The notes: generated by a model not told the origin, from the sequence alone. DNA of 64,000 bases from Rhizoctonia solani (GCF_016906535.1 NC_057373.1:2790001-2854000); one strand, 5' to 3'. Positions 43,947 through 56,754 are shown, counted from the first letter of the stretch. Numbers and translations: made by a program.

Positions 43947-46900
43947 CATTGCTCTTCGGTGCAAGCTATTGCATCAGCACAGGCATCCAGGAGTAGCCCA
44001 TAGCTCTCCTCAATGATTGCGTCGGAAAAACGTTCTCGAATCACGTCAATAAGGAGGTTGCGGCTGCGGGAAAATATGTCAGTGGGTTACGCCAGCCGTT
44101 CAGTGAATTCTCGTACTCTAGTTTCCCAAATACTACCTCAACATCCACGTCCAATGTATTCAACTGCTTTCCCCAATCGCGAATGTGTTGTTCTTGGAAA
44201 ATGAATGTAATCTTGGTGAGACCTTTGGCACTAGGAAAACGAACACGCGTTGTTGCCTTGAATCCAAAGCCGCAATCCGCCCGAGTAATCGTTACGGGGT
44301 ACTTCATTGCCAGCAACCGAAGATTGCATCGCAAATGTGACACAGATGTCCAGAGACGACCCAGCATCCTTACGACCTGGGATAATTTTAATCGCTTAGT
44401 CGTTTGTAGATGTGGGAACATATACATACCTTCTTCAAGTTCAAGTTCTGAATCCGTCGTATCATTGCTTGTGCTAGATCCAATACGAGTTCACTCAGTA
44501 CTGGGAATTCGTCGGTCTGTTTCCCTTTGGGTGGGATAACAAGTATGCGACAGCCAGAGGGGATCGGTTTAAACGCAACACAATCCATCTGAACTCGATA
44601 ATGATCATCATAGCGCAGTTCGATGAACTTCTCCTCGAGCTTCACAGCATGCCATAGGTGCAATCGCTGAAGTTTTTCAAACTCCTCTGTACTCACATTA
44701 GCTATTGTCTGGCGCATGCTAGGTAACGCGTACCTCGGAGATTCACAATCTCAACAGTTGGATGTAACGCATCAAGTTTCTCCTGATGAACCCGGATTTG
44801 ATCCTGAAGGGTCTGCTTATCACCTTCGGCTTCCCCAAGTTTGGCTTTAAGCTTTTCCAGTTTCACAGTGCTGCTTTGGATGTCTGTTTTATAACTCTCG
44901 ATCTGCGCGCTGAGGATATTTTTAGTATGGCTCGCTAATCGACGATCCAAGGGATAAATCCACACCTTTGCTCGGCAATCCCAACTTTGAGCTCACTCAT
45001 AATCTCAGGATCGCAATCTTTTGCAGCTTCAACGGCAGCGCGTTCTGCTGCCAGTTGAGCCTTCAACTTGGCATGCTGTTCTCTAAGGGATGGAATAGGT
45101 TCGGTAAGCTGGGTGCCTATAGCCCGCAATGAATCCAGATCCTATAGGACTTTCTTAATAACCCAACAAATGCCAATTTTTTTGTGGAGAGCTCACCTGC
45201 TGAAGTAATTCGGTTTCCCTATCGCGGTAGCCTGCATCTCCGTGACAAAGTTGTGCCGCCATTTATACCATGACATTTTGGAGCGCATGCGCATCGCTTC
45301 CTTGTGTCCTCCTAAGGTCTCCTCAAGAGCCCTACGATCTTCTTCCCCGCTGGCAAGATACTCCTTGAACAAATAAGGGTTGTTTGCATCCAAGTCTTCT
45401 TCGAGAATCCTGATCGCCTTTTTCCCATTAGAAATATACTCCTTGAGTTCTTTGGCAGCCTGCGAAAACACATGCATAAATAGCTATCCCACCCACTTGG
45501 CCCAACGCTGGTCCAACTTACATAGTTGTACGTCTCCAACTGAGGAACGCCAATAGTCATCGCGGTGATATAATCTGCAACACCAGCTACTGGGTCCTTC
45601 TCGCCACTCTTCCTTCGACTCAATATTCCCAATCCAATAGTCGATCGTCGCTTTACGGTTAGGCCATCCATAAACGAGATTCGAGTCATTTTTAAGAATT
45701 CACTTGCTGAGATGGTAGGCACCTGTGAGCTGCAAGTTAGTCCTGAGTATGTGTGAGTTGACTGCGGGGGCCTACATCATCGAGGTCAGCTTCGGGCTGT
45801 CCACCACCAGTTCTCCATTGAGCGGGTGACTTGGGAGGAATGTTAATTCCTACTGAACTAACGCGCGACCGCAGCGGACTCGAAATTCTAATTTCCTCGA
45901 GAGCAGCAGCAGCTGGTCGAGGGGAGCCTTCCCTGAGCGACGGAAGTGGCTCGGGAGTCCTAGGGCGTGAAGGCTGAGCGGGCGAAGGCTCACGCATAGG
46001 TAAGGATGGTTGAGGAAGCAAAGGGCTAGGTGGCTGGACAGACTCGGGAGTAGGAAGTTGGATAGGCTCAGATTCGACCTCGGGTTCAGGTTCCGCCGGG
46101 ATGATCGAGAGCCTGGCCCCAGGACGGCCCATAATTGACATACGAGGGGCGAAGCTCCGCCTACGAGGCGGCTTTGCGGGCCCATCAGCAGCCTTCTTGC
46201 TTCCTGCTTCCAGTGCTACACGCTTGGCAGAGGGCTCTGCTTCAACTTCTTCCCTTGAGCGTTTGGGGGTAGGCGGAGCAGATGTAGCACGGGCAGGGGC
46301 CTCAACAACCTTGGGTGTCCCAGCTGGAATAGGTGTTGTAGCACGATTGGGCGTCGAGTTGGTATCCAACGCAGGATTCGCACGGGTGCCGAAACAGAAG
46401 TACGACGTGGTGTTCCCAGTTTAAATTCAAAGGGACGAGGGGCATTGCGTGGGCTCCATGTAGCCGGTGGAGCACGAATAGGTGATTGGGATACTTCAAA
46501 CGTAATTGGGGAGCGTGCTACAGGTTGAGGATCAGCTGGAGGCGTGAGCTTCGAAGGTCCGGCAGAAGGTGGTGCTGATTGCATTGAACCAATACTGGGC
46601 GTCCTTTCGGCTGGCTCAGCAGAAGAGGGTGCGATTTCAGAAGGCGCAATATCGAAAGAAAAGGCAGGAACTGTTGCGGTCGGTTTAGGGGCTGCAGCCG
46701 GCTTTTCTGTCGGTTTGGACGGAGAGGGGAATGTAAATGTAAAGGGAGCGGAGGGGGCAGCGCCAGTTTGAGGAACAGCGGGCGGAGGGGGGTCGATTGC
46801 GAACGTGGGCAGATTCGTTGCTAACGCCTGGGCAGTAATCTCTACTCTGCTCGCTGCTTCTGGCTGTGAAAAGAACTTAAATGCTGGGGTAGGTTCAGGA

Positions 46901-48260
46901 GGCTTGTCGGCGGACTGGGAGGGTTCGGAAGGTATCTTTTCAGACTCGGGCTCGGGCTCTTCATCTTCATCGTCGTCCTCGGTAAACCTCAGCCCACCCG
47001 TTACAGCGGTAACATCCATAGTGCGATCGTCGTCGTCGTATCCACCTTCAAAGTCGCCGCTGGAACTTGATTGGCCGTCTTCATCATCAATTGACATATC
47101 AGCTGCTCCAGCGCCCATACTTTGTCTGGCAGCCCGTAGACGTGAGATTGCATCCTCCAGTCCTATATCTCCCTCCTGTGAACTGACCACCGAATAAGTC
47201 CCCTGTGAACTGAAACCAGTTCCCTGCGAACTGAAACCAGCATTCCCCGAAGACTCTTGAGAGGCTGGAATAAAGCCTCCCCCTGTATCCGAGTTCATAG
47301 TGCTCCCAGTACTGTCCTCATCCATGTCACTTCCTCCTGCATTCGTAAGGCTTTGAAGCTCGGCCCAAGCTTCGCTCTTTCGACGAGGAACAATTGATTT
47401 GCCAGTTTTGACCAGATATTCGCCGTTGTCCTTGTCTGAAGTGGACTCCTGTGTACGGCTGTCTTCTTTGGCACGATGGTTGTGTCTTTCGATACTCCTG
47501 TCCAAAGGCGGAAGCGGTCCAAGAGGTGCTGATGACCGACGTCTAGAAGGAGTACCTATCTGATAGGTATCGGTCAAGTCCATGCTATCTTCCCCCGCTC
47601 CTTCGCCGCCATCAAATTCTTGTGGCTCGTCATCTCCAGCTCCAAAGCTATCTCCGCCCTCCATGCTCTCGTCGTCAAGTTCCATCGATGCTTCACCAGC
47701 CTCTACACTGTTCGCTCGGCGTGTTGAGACAGGGCTCTTCTGGGGGGTTGGGGCGTCATTTGATGTGTGAGGTGCAGCGGGGGATGAGGAGTGGGAGGGG
47801 GATGATGCCGTGGCGTTCGAGTTTACTGTCGGCTCGAACATCCTGCACTAGTGTCAGTAACAGCCCACTGCGTACGTAAATTGCACTCACCGAACCTGAG
47901 CCATTGCAGCAAAACTGACTCTGCGGGCAAGGCTCTTCCTGCCCATGGTCATGTCCGAGTTGATGCCACCGACAACAGTGGTCATATCCATCGTCTCCTC
48001 CTCGTCGTTGTGCATCTTCAAGATCGACTTGCGAGGTACCTGCGACATGGAGTTAGCACTTTATCACTCGAACAAGACAGATTACGCACCATACTCCGCC
48101 TCTTGCGCCTGCGTGGACTCAAGCCATCTGCCCCGATATTCGCTCCTTTATAGGCATCCATGGGTCCACCAATACTATGTGTGCGCTTCATCTTGGCAAC
48201 TCTACTCCCGTTTTCTTTGTTGGTGCCAGAGGGCACTGCTATTGATTGCCGCCTGTGCAT
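43947..48260 (-). CDS. SPC7: Kinetochore scaffold Spc7/KNL1
   Basis: Long, mostly disordered protein with a structured C-terminus. The first exons hold the phosphatase PP1 docking pair: SILK (in PRKSILKMHND) and RVSF (in LARRVSFAAM). MELT-type repeats appear as MDMTTVVGG between them, MDLTDTYQIG near 47575, and MDVTAVTGG near 47010; MELT sites phosphorylated by Mps1 recruit Bub1/Bub3. The C-terminal Spc7 domain begins ISASEFLKMTRISFMDGLTV and continues through coiled coils (KELKEYISNGKKAIRILEED and later exons), ending near YFPAAATSLL and DACADAIACTEEQ (the RWD-like part). The reading frame slips once near 46380; one added base joins SAPVR to NPALDTNSTP. The ATG is 48258-48260. The protein acts with MIS12 and NDC80 at the outer kinetochore. 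Confidence 0.9.
47201..47242 (-). repeat. Two 21-bp tandem units within SPC7
   Basis: CCCTGTGAACTGAAACCAG and CCCTGCGAACTGAAACCAG occur back to back, with a degenerate third unit just to the left (about 47171-47191). The units encode repeated GFSSQGT in the disordered part of Spc7. Confidence 0.8.
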
Positions 48261-48556
48261 AGTGAGAGGTGTAATGGAAGTTGAAAGCCTGTTGGCGCTT
48301 ATAGTTGAAATCAACAATCTCTCCGTCGCGACGCGTCCTGAGTATAATGTAAGCTGCTCGGTCACGCGGATGCTGGCCACATACAAAACGAATGTATTCA
48401 AAGATAATCATAAATTCACACCAGTGGCTACAAACCAGTACGTACCACAAGTTGTTCATAACAGATAGAGCCAGAATTATGTAAAGCGTTCGATGAGAGA
48501 GCAACTATAACTACCACTAATTAATCTTTCAAGTGATCCGGAAGCCAAGAAAACTA

Positions 48557-50071
48557 TCAATGAATTCCCTGCAGCCAACGAATCACATCCTCCTTGAAAC
48601 CGTCCACAATACTTACCAGAGCCTTCCGTGCAGAAACTTGGTCTTGGTCTTGATCACTGTCCTGTTTCTTCATCTCGTGAAACAGCCGTTCGAGCGTCGA
48701 TGTCGCTTCCTCGATATCCCCTATACTCCACATGCGAATCCCTCCCGCTCGATATCCAGCCTCGTTTCGCTCCGATATAAAGTACAACACACTCGCCGGA
48801 ATAGATTCAGATATCCTTGATAATGCTTGACGTGGAGATTCAGGGTAAGGACATGACGTTGGCCTTGAACGCAACTATTAGCCTACACAAGATATATTAT
48901 CGGAATGACGCAAACACCTACCCCACTGCCCTCGATAAAACTCCATTTCGTCTGAGATTTCCCACCAAGTTCTCCAGTGGATCCTCATAAATCTGCGCAT
49001 ACACCGGTTCATGTTTTGAAGGTGGATAAGGCGAATACGCCATTGGTGATCTTGATATGTCGTCCATGTCGATGTCATTGTCATGAATCACATCGTGAGT
49101 TGATAGATTCAGCGACGGCTCCGGAACCACGACACGAGGAGTACTTCGAGATCGTGATGGAGGCCCTGCCCAGCGTGAAGCAGAAGAAGACCTGTCAATG
49201 GCTGTCTTAGATGAGTGTTAACTATACATCGCATCGATTATGGACATCCGTACGGGTCGCGGGTGCCGAAGGAGGATCCCAGCGCAATCCAGGCAAGACC
49301 TCTTTCAGAAAGTCTATTGTTGACATGTTCTTCGAGATGGACATGGTAGGAATTTCTAAACGGATCGTCAATTTAAGCTTGACAGTGATTAACGCTAAAT
49401 TATAACTTACCGGATATTGTCGCCTTGAGGGAAAGATTTCGATCCTGAGAAAGCAAGCGGACTTGGCCCCCGTTCAATCGAGCAAAATACAGACAACAAT
49501 CCAAAATTATGTTATCGTTTTCCTAGCCTGGCACATAAGACGCATAGCAATATTACGTGGTTTTGGCACTTACACCCCTCCCCCTTAAGTTGCGCCACGA
49601 CTTTCCGCCCCTAAGAGTCTCATCCTCTTTCTGAGCCCTGAGCACGCCTTGTCCGGTACGAAGTCGTATTTGGATTTGATCTTGAAGCCAATTTGTCGCT
49701 GCAACCGCACGTTCTCGCACACCATACTTTGACTGATAGTCTAGTTCATCCACCACAACACCAGGGAGGACAAAGAACAATGGGGGAATACGACTTCCCT
49801 TTTCTAAGACTTTCTTGGCAACAGTGTCAAGGAGAGAAAGATGCTTTATAAGAAAGTTGGTGTCGAGTATTAGGAATAATCCTTGAGAAACCTGTTTAAG
49901 AGCATGGGTTAAGCACACAATCAAATAACGGTAACTCGGAAGCCGTACATCGTAGTCTATGTCCATTACATGCTGGTCCCAAGTACTGCTATATCCCTGA
50001 ACAATATCCTCGGTCGGGCGAGGAATCTCAAATTCCATGACATCCATTGAAGACTCGTTCCAAGATCCCAT
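48557..50071 (-). CDS. SWT1: PIN-domain RNA endonuclease SWT1-like
   Basis: The PINc domain starts with LFLILDTNFLIKHLSLLDTV (catalytic Asp in LDTN), continues through PLFFVLPGVVVDELDYQSKY and AATNWLQDQIQIRLRTGQG, then the exon NDNIILDCCLYFARLN with LLSQDRNLSLKATISG, which supplies the other acidic residues. SWT1 is a nuclear-envelope-associated endoribonuclease that removes defective mRNPs. The C-terminal half includes acidic and Pro-rich stretches (DIDMDDISRSPMAYSPYPPS) and helices near SRISESIPASVLYFISERNE. The stop is 48557-48559. The chosen ATG (50069-50071, MGSWNESSMDV) is the first in-frame methionine, but the open frame continues upstream to an acceptor-like site near 50118, so a further 5' exon is likely. 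Divergent from ACO2. Confidence 0.75.
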
Positions 50072-50427
50072 TTCCAGTTTTATCAAAGGGCGACGCGTGT
50101 AAATCACCGGAGACCCTATTGTTTACTATTTTTATCCCTTGATGAATTTTTTGAAACAATAAAGTAACGGCAACTGAGTGAAGGAATACCAAGTCCCAGA
50201 GTAAGACACCAGGTCGCGCAGATGAGAAAGGTAGAGGGCGTTTAGGAGTCAAAAGACTTCACGTGACGTACACATCTTGGTAATAAATTGGCTTACATGA
50301 GACGCGTCTCCTTCGGCCGACACGGAAATATCTTAACGTTGGTTCGTCGACTGAACTTTTTGGACCGAGTCAACCACCCTAGACATCCGTTTGATTAGAT
50401 AAATTCTCTAGACTACCGGGCAAGACT
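50072..50427. promoter_or_regulatory. SWT1/ACO2 divergent promoter
   Basis: About 356 bp between the divergent start codons. TTCACGTGACG gives a CACGTG at 50260-50265. Part of this interval probably belongs to an unassigned first exon of SWT1. Confidence 0.45.
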
Positions 50428-53400
50428 ATGTATACCCTGACACGAACAGCCAGTCGACTCGGTCGAGGGTTCGCTACTCACGCCAGCAGTCCAACCAAGG
50501 ACTGCTCAACCATAACTCCGCCCTATTCTACTCTCCTGAAGAAACTGGAAGATGTTAGAAACATCCTAGGTCGAGACAGGAAGTTGACTCTGGCAGAAAA
50601 GATCTTATATGCGCACTTGCACGAACCTCATGTCGACTTGGAGCGAGGAAAGAAGATTAGAGGGGAGGCGTATCTGAGACTGAAACCTCAGCGTGTAGCA
50701 ATGCAAGATGCTTCTGCACAGTAAGTGTCTCTTATCAAGAGCCTATATGAATATGCTACTCAATAAAACTGTATTCTCTAGAATGGCATTGTAAGCCAAA
50801 AGTTCGTTTGTATCCCTGATCTTCTGACAGAGAATGGAATTAGGCTCCAATTCATGACTTGTGGCCTTCCCAAAACAGCTGTCCCTTCGTCTATCCATTG
50901 CGACCATCTCATTCAGGCCGCAGAGGGTGCAGAATCTGATCTTAAGGTACGTAGCTGAAGTACGTGAAAGAGGAGTATTTAACATAACCACTTTAGAGGT
51001 CAATTGTAACTAATCAAGAAGTGTTTGACTTTTTGGAGAGTGCGGCAAAGAAGTATGGGATCGAGTTTTGGAAGCCCGGGTCAGGTATTATCCACCAAAT
51101 AGTACTCGAGAACTATGCTGCTCCAGGAATGTTAATGCTTGGAACTGGTCAGTTGCATTCAATCACCTGCCTTGCCGGTATTGTACTCAGCTGTGCGTGA
51201 AAATAGACTCTCATACTCCGAATGCCGGTGGCCTTGGAACAGTAGCTATTGGTGTGGGAGGAGCAGACGCAGTTGATGCTATGACCAATACTCCTTGGGA
51301 ACTCAAAGCACCTCTTGTTACGGGTATCCACCTCACGGGCAAGATGGGCGAATGGTCAACCCCGAAAGATTTGATCCTTCATCTTGCTGGAAAACTCACC
51401 GTTCGGGTAAGTAAATGAAACTGGACCTCGTGAACTATCGCTCAATTTATTCAGGGCGGGACCGGTCGTATTTTGGAATACTTTGGCTCTGGCGTTCACG
51501 CGCAATCATGCACCGGCTTGGCTACAACCGCAAACATGGGCGCGGAGGTTGGCGCGACTACAACTGTGTTCCCATATACCGACAGCATGCGCGCATATCT
51601 GCACGCGACTGGTCGAGGACCAGTAGCAAACGCAGCTGATCAAGCGGCACAGGCCGGCTACCTGGCAGCCGATGAAGGAGCTGAGTACGACGATGTAATT
51701 GAAATTGTGAGTTCCTTGAAACTAGTCAACCGGGTCTCGAACTTGAATTGAAATTATTCCACCAGAATTTGTCTAAGCTGGAACCGACGATCAATGGGCC
51801 GTTTACCCCAGACCTTGCTACACCTCTTTCGCAGTTCGGAGCATTCGTAAAGAAAAATGGGTGGAAGGATGAATTAAGTGCTGGCCTTATTGGGTCATGC
51901 ACAAACAGCTCTTACGAGGATATGGTACGTAATAATTACATTTGTATGGAGACATAATGCTGACTTTCGCTCTAGTCCAGGGTAACGTCTATTGCTAGGC
52001 AAGCAAAGGCAGCGGGCCTCAAGGCAGCGGTACGAGTTTCACTCCCTTGCGTTTGTCGTGGATCATGACCTGGGACAAATCGTTACAGGTCCCATTTCTA
52101 TGTACCCCCGGGTCTGAGCAAATTCGAGCGACAATCGAGCGGGATGGGTTAACTGAATCCCTGCAGGGTATTGGGGCAACTGTGCTTGCGAACGCATGTG
52201 GACCATGTATTGGTCAATGGAAGCGTGAAGATAAGAAGGGGGAAGAAAACGGTAGGCGATTATTTATCCGAGTAAACAAAGTATTTCCCGTACTTACCCG
52301 CGCTCGTGTAGCAATCTTAACCTCATTCAATCGTAATTTCAAGGCGCGCAACGATGCAAATAGCCTGACTATGAACTTCCTCGCTTCACCAGAGATAGTT
52401 ACAGCGATCAGCATCAGTGGGAAGCTATCATTCAATCCTATGATCGACAGCATCACTACGCCCAGCGGTGAACAATTCAAGTTTTCTCCTCCAGCCGGAG
52501 ATACCCTGCCCAAGGCGGGATTCACACCTGGTGACTTAGCGTATACGCCTAAGCCCAATCCAGAACCCCTGCCCGAGACTGAGGTCGTGATCAACGAGAC
52601 ATCATCTCGACTCCAAGTTTTGAAACCTTTCGACTCTCCTTTCGCAGGTCAGTCTGAGAAAGAGCTAAAAGACATGGTTTGTTTGATGCGCGTGCGAGGC
52701 AAATGCACTACCGACCATATTTCCGCTGCGGTGAGATATTTGTCTTTGATGACTAGAGCCTTCATAACCGAGCGCATACAGGGACCTTGGTTGAAGTACA
52801 AGGGGCATCTAGAAAACATATCAGAAAATCTTTGTAAGTAGTGTTTTTTCGATGCGCCCAAGGTAACCAATTAAGAGTAGCCCCATATAGTAATAACTGT
52901 TCGTCCAAGTTCGACTGACTCCGATTTGAGCTCTCTAAGATATCCCCCCACAGGCCGTAAACGATGAAGGAGGAGATGTCAACGTTGCTTTTGATTGGGC
53001 ACATCCACCCAAGGATGCTTCGCATAGGGATACGATCCCTGGTGTGGCTAAAAGGCTAAAGGCCCGGAATCAGCCATGGTGCTTGGTTGTGGACGATAAC
53101 TACGGCGAAGGAAGCGCGCGGGAGCATGCAGCCCTTCAGCCTAGGTTCTACGGTGCATGCTAGGCCAGCTAGATACTCGCACGGTAACTAACTTTGATTG
53201 ATTACTTGTATCCAGGATGTTCAATGATCGTCGCGCGGTCCTTTGCTCGTATCCACGAGACTAACCTTAAAGTACGTCTTTCCGACTATCACCGATTATC
53301 TTCACTGAGAGCATTGTTCTTGACAGAAACAAGGCGTGCTGCCGTTGTGGTTTGCTGACAAGGCGGATTATGGTAAAATCCAGTCAGGGGATCGAGTCGA

Positions 53401-53587
53401 GACGATCGGGTTAGCTCAGGTTATCGCAGGACAACAGGATGTTCAGGTTGTCCTCCGTATTTCCCCACGTAACGGAGATGCATCTTTCGACATCGCTACC
53501 AAGCATACAATGTCTACGGACCAATTGAAATGGCTTCAGGCAGGGTCGGCATTAAACTATATCCGTGATTCGCGTGCCTCTGCGTAA
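50428..53587 (+). CDS. ACO2: Mitochondrial aconitase, ACO2/homocitrate-dehydratase type
   Basis: About 780 residues over many exons. A mitochondrial leader ([20 protein letters not shown]) precedes [29 protein letters not shown] and VAMQDASAQ. Aconitase landmarks: [46 protein letters not shown] (first cluster cysteine region nearby), [44 protein letters not shown] with the CxxC pair, [37 protein letters not shown] and the end [14 protein letters not shown] at the start, DASAQMALLQFMT, and GEGSAREH resemble yeast ACO2, which works in lysine biosynthesis (homocitrate to homoaconitate), more than ACO1. The exon near 52840-52950 is poorly resolved: the expected LIGA-like residues before VNDEGG were not found. 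The 4Fe-4S enzyme acts in the mitochondrial matrix. Confidence 0.85.
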
Positions 53588-55116
53588 CTTGATGTGTGTT
53601 AATCCTCTATATTTTTTTTGGTCGTATGTCCACTTTGATTGTGTACAGTATACTTGTGTAGTATTCAGCTATGATTTTCTCCGTAATCATGTGCCTTTAT
53701 GCACTTAGATCAGGAACAAAGATATTAATTTTCCGTGGCATCCGGCCGGGCCGGCGCGATAATTGGCGTAGACCTCGCCATATAATCAAGGGGGTGCTCG
53801 AGCTCAGCGTGATGCCTCTCCTGATGCCTCTGTACTCTGGGGCTCCAAGCTTGCTCGTTTATAATTACTATACGACATCGACGTCAATACAATAACCTTG
53901 CTCCAACCTGAGGAATAATGTTGTTCCAGAGAAACAATACTCCTCCCCGGTCTGACCGATTTTGAGATTATGCCGGATTTCCAAAGGTGAGCGCATACAT
54001 ATCATGGCCTATCATGCCTTCATGTGCTAATTTAATATCAGCGCTTGAAAGATATCCTATTCACCGGATCATCTCCCGGTCGTGCCACAGTTAAGCACCC
54101 CAGAACCAGGGGGTCACCCAAGAGGGGGCTTCGGTCGGTTAATGGTTCGAGCTATGCTCCATATCCAGTGCAACGACCGGCGTTTTCATTGTAGTCAAAT
54201 TTCCAGAACAATCCTCCATCGAGAACAACTCGGCTCTTACACCCGGTTCCTCACATCTCCGTGAGAGCATTCACGCAGACGCATGGATGGAACTCTTCCA
54301 AAGCTTGCTCATCTGACCGAGCGCCCACATTCATACACCTCGTGATCAATCTGGGCTAGACAATCTCACATGAAAAGCTGGCCTCTGAAGGTGGCTTTGC
54401 CTGCCCGTGCTTGGATAGCGGGGTGTTCCGGTATGCGGGATGGGTGCGATGGTCGCGAGTGATGGCCCTGTGATAGGTTCAACGGGGATTGCAGCTGGAT
54501 GTGAGGCGTGTGAGACTGAACGGAACTGTCAGAAGGCGACTCGGTTTCCCAGAAATCGCCTAATCCCTAGGGCGTTCTCGGCTTAGCTGGATCGGTGAGT
54601 GTTGTTCAACTGTATCTGGTCGATCCCCAATGATTTGAGTTTTCCTCAAACCTATTGTCCTGATGTTTCGTTGCCTGCAGGCAGGCTAAAAATTGCACAA
54701 TCGTCCCTGTGGGGAGAGCGGGATCTGTTTATAAAGTGTCAATTTAAGCCTAGGCCGTCGTCTGATCAACCCGTGCCTTTCATTTATTCTAGGGTCACGT
54801 GGCAGGGTCTTCGAAATGACGAACCAAATTCGCTCAAGGTTCCGTGATGCCACTCCAAATCTTCCATTTTCGTGGGGGTACTTGCCGACGCTGTAATGGG
54901 GCCTGAAATCCTACAAGCTGACGGCACATTCACAAACACGGGAAAAGTGTGGTTCGGCTCAGGTGTAACCGGTTTCTCGCGTTGAGCCAAGATCATCATG
55001 ATTGGAGTATCTCAGGGGGCAAAGCAGTTGGAATATAAACCCGGTTGTCTCATGAAACTGAAGACCAGAAGTACTACAACCCCCACTCCTCCCCCTCGCT
55101 TACTTCCTCCAGGACC
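53588..55116. other. 1.5 kb intergenic region upstream of the aquaglyceroporin
   Basis: No gene recognised on either strand. A segment at about 54055-54105 has a vague likeness to the 5S rRNA internal control region. The final 100 bp are the CT-rich leader of the aquaporin gene. Confidence 0.5.
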
Positions 55117-56754
55117 ATGTCTTCTCCTCATACTCAAGCCATTACTCCTGATTCTCCTGGTGTGCACGGGCGTTCCAGTTATATATACAGCAGCGACACT
55201 GCACGAACACGCCCGAATTCGATGGACATTCACGAGAAATATGACCATACCAGGCACCTCGAGCAGGCCAACCAAGCCAGCTCTGACGACGACCTTGACC
55301 ATGTTACGGAATTTCCTAATAAATGGGCAAAAATTCGGTACGCATCAACTATGTCTCAATTGATATTCATTTCCCATGTACTGACACCACCACATAGATA
55401 CTTCCTCCGGGAGCCGGCGGCCGAATTTCTTGGGGTAAGTCATCGTTGCATTCCTTCATCTTACTCGCTTTCTCACGTAAACATCTGTAGACCATGATTC
55501 TCATCATCTTTGGCACGGGCGTCAATTGTCAAGTTACCCTGTCAGGTAGTACTGCAGTATCGTCAGGTCCAAAAGGAGTACGTTTATTTTGTTGCCGCCG
55601 CTGAATCTATATTATAACTCGAGCACAGGAATATCTTTCGATTTCTTTTGGATGGGCCATTGGTGCGGCGCTCGGAGTATGGGTATCTGGTGGCATCTCT
55701 GTGAGTGCCATTGTTAGCTATACCAAGAACTCACCCTAACCATACCCATAGGGTGGTCACATCAATCCAGCAGTCACCCTTGCCCAGGCTATCTTCCGTG
55801 GATTTTCGTGGAAGAAGGTGCCTTCCTACATTCTTGCTCAGACCTTGGGTGCATGCACTGGCGCGGGTCTTGTATATGCAAATTATCACCGGGCCATTGA
55901 CTTGTTCGAGGGTGGGCTTGGCGTAAGGACTGTACCCGGCACTGCTTCTTTGTTTACGACTTTTGCTGTATGTATGACTTCGAGTCCCCACGCCTACGTG
56001 TTACTAACTTGGTTCTTTCCTAGGTGGACTATCTTTCTAATCGTGAGTAGTTCGCTGAACCAAGCTTTGTTATCTTAAGCTAAGCATTATGTCCAATAGT
56101 CCAATGCTTCTTTTCCGAAGTCCTTGGAACTGCTATCCTTCTCATCGTGGTCGCTGCGGTCACTGATAAGCGCAATGGCCCTCCCCCCAGCGGGTTGGTT
56201 CCGCTCGTTATTTTCATTACAATCCTTGGGGAGGGTGCTTGCCTTGGTATGCAAACTGCGTATGTTGGTCACCCCTACTGCGCATACATCCTAACTAATT
56301 CCCGTTATTGATAGATATGCGATCAACCCTGCTCGCGATCTTGGTCCTCGTCTGATGTGCTGGATGGCTGGTTATGGCCGCGAAGGTAAACTTCTATTCT
56401 TCTACGAAAAATGATCACATGCCAACGTTGAACTTTTAGTGTGGAACTACCGAAGCCAGTACTGGCTCTACACCCCTATTGTAAGTTTGTTTCTATTTTA
56501 ACACATGACCCATCTGAGAATTTTCCCAGATCGGTCCTATTGTTGGCGCTATTCTCGGCACTGCCATTTATGACGCCTTCCTCTTCACCGGCTCGGAAAG
56601 CATTTTCAACAAGCCGTGAGTCCAATCAGTTTATTAGACAAGCAAATCTCATCTCATCTCGTTCTGTAGGGATGCTGCCACCCGCCGTCGCCGCCTTCAT
56701 GCTCCCGCCGAAGCTAAGGGCAAGATTATTCCCTCTGGAGAGGACGCGGTTTAG
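55117..56754 (+). CDS. Aquaglyceroporin (MIP family)
   Basis: Major intrinsic protein with about nine short exons, roughly 330 residues. A cytosolic N-terminus of about 65 residues ([15 protein letters not shown] to [18 protein letters not shown]) leads into helix 1 ([24 protein letters not shown]). The first selectivity box is [15 protein letters not shown]; the second is [20 protein letters not shown], with Asp after the Arg, is the signature of glycerol-conducting members. Other helices: [80 protein letters not shown] and [20 protein letters not shown]. The C-terminus ([20 protein letters not shown]) is basic and short, ending EDAV. It is expected in the plasma membrane or vacuole, moving glycerol or water. 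ATG is 55117-55119. Confidence 0.9.

Noticed and set aside
54060..54160. tRNA-like box B (GGTTCGAGC)
   Set aside because: No matching box A at the right distance and no cloverleaf could be drawn.
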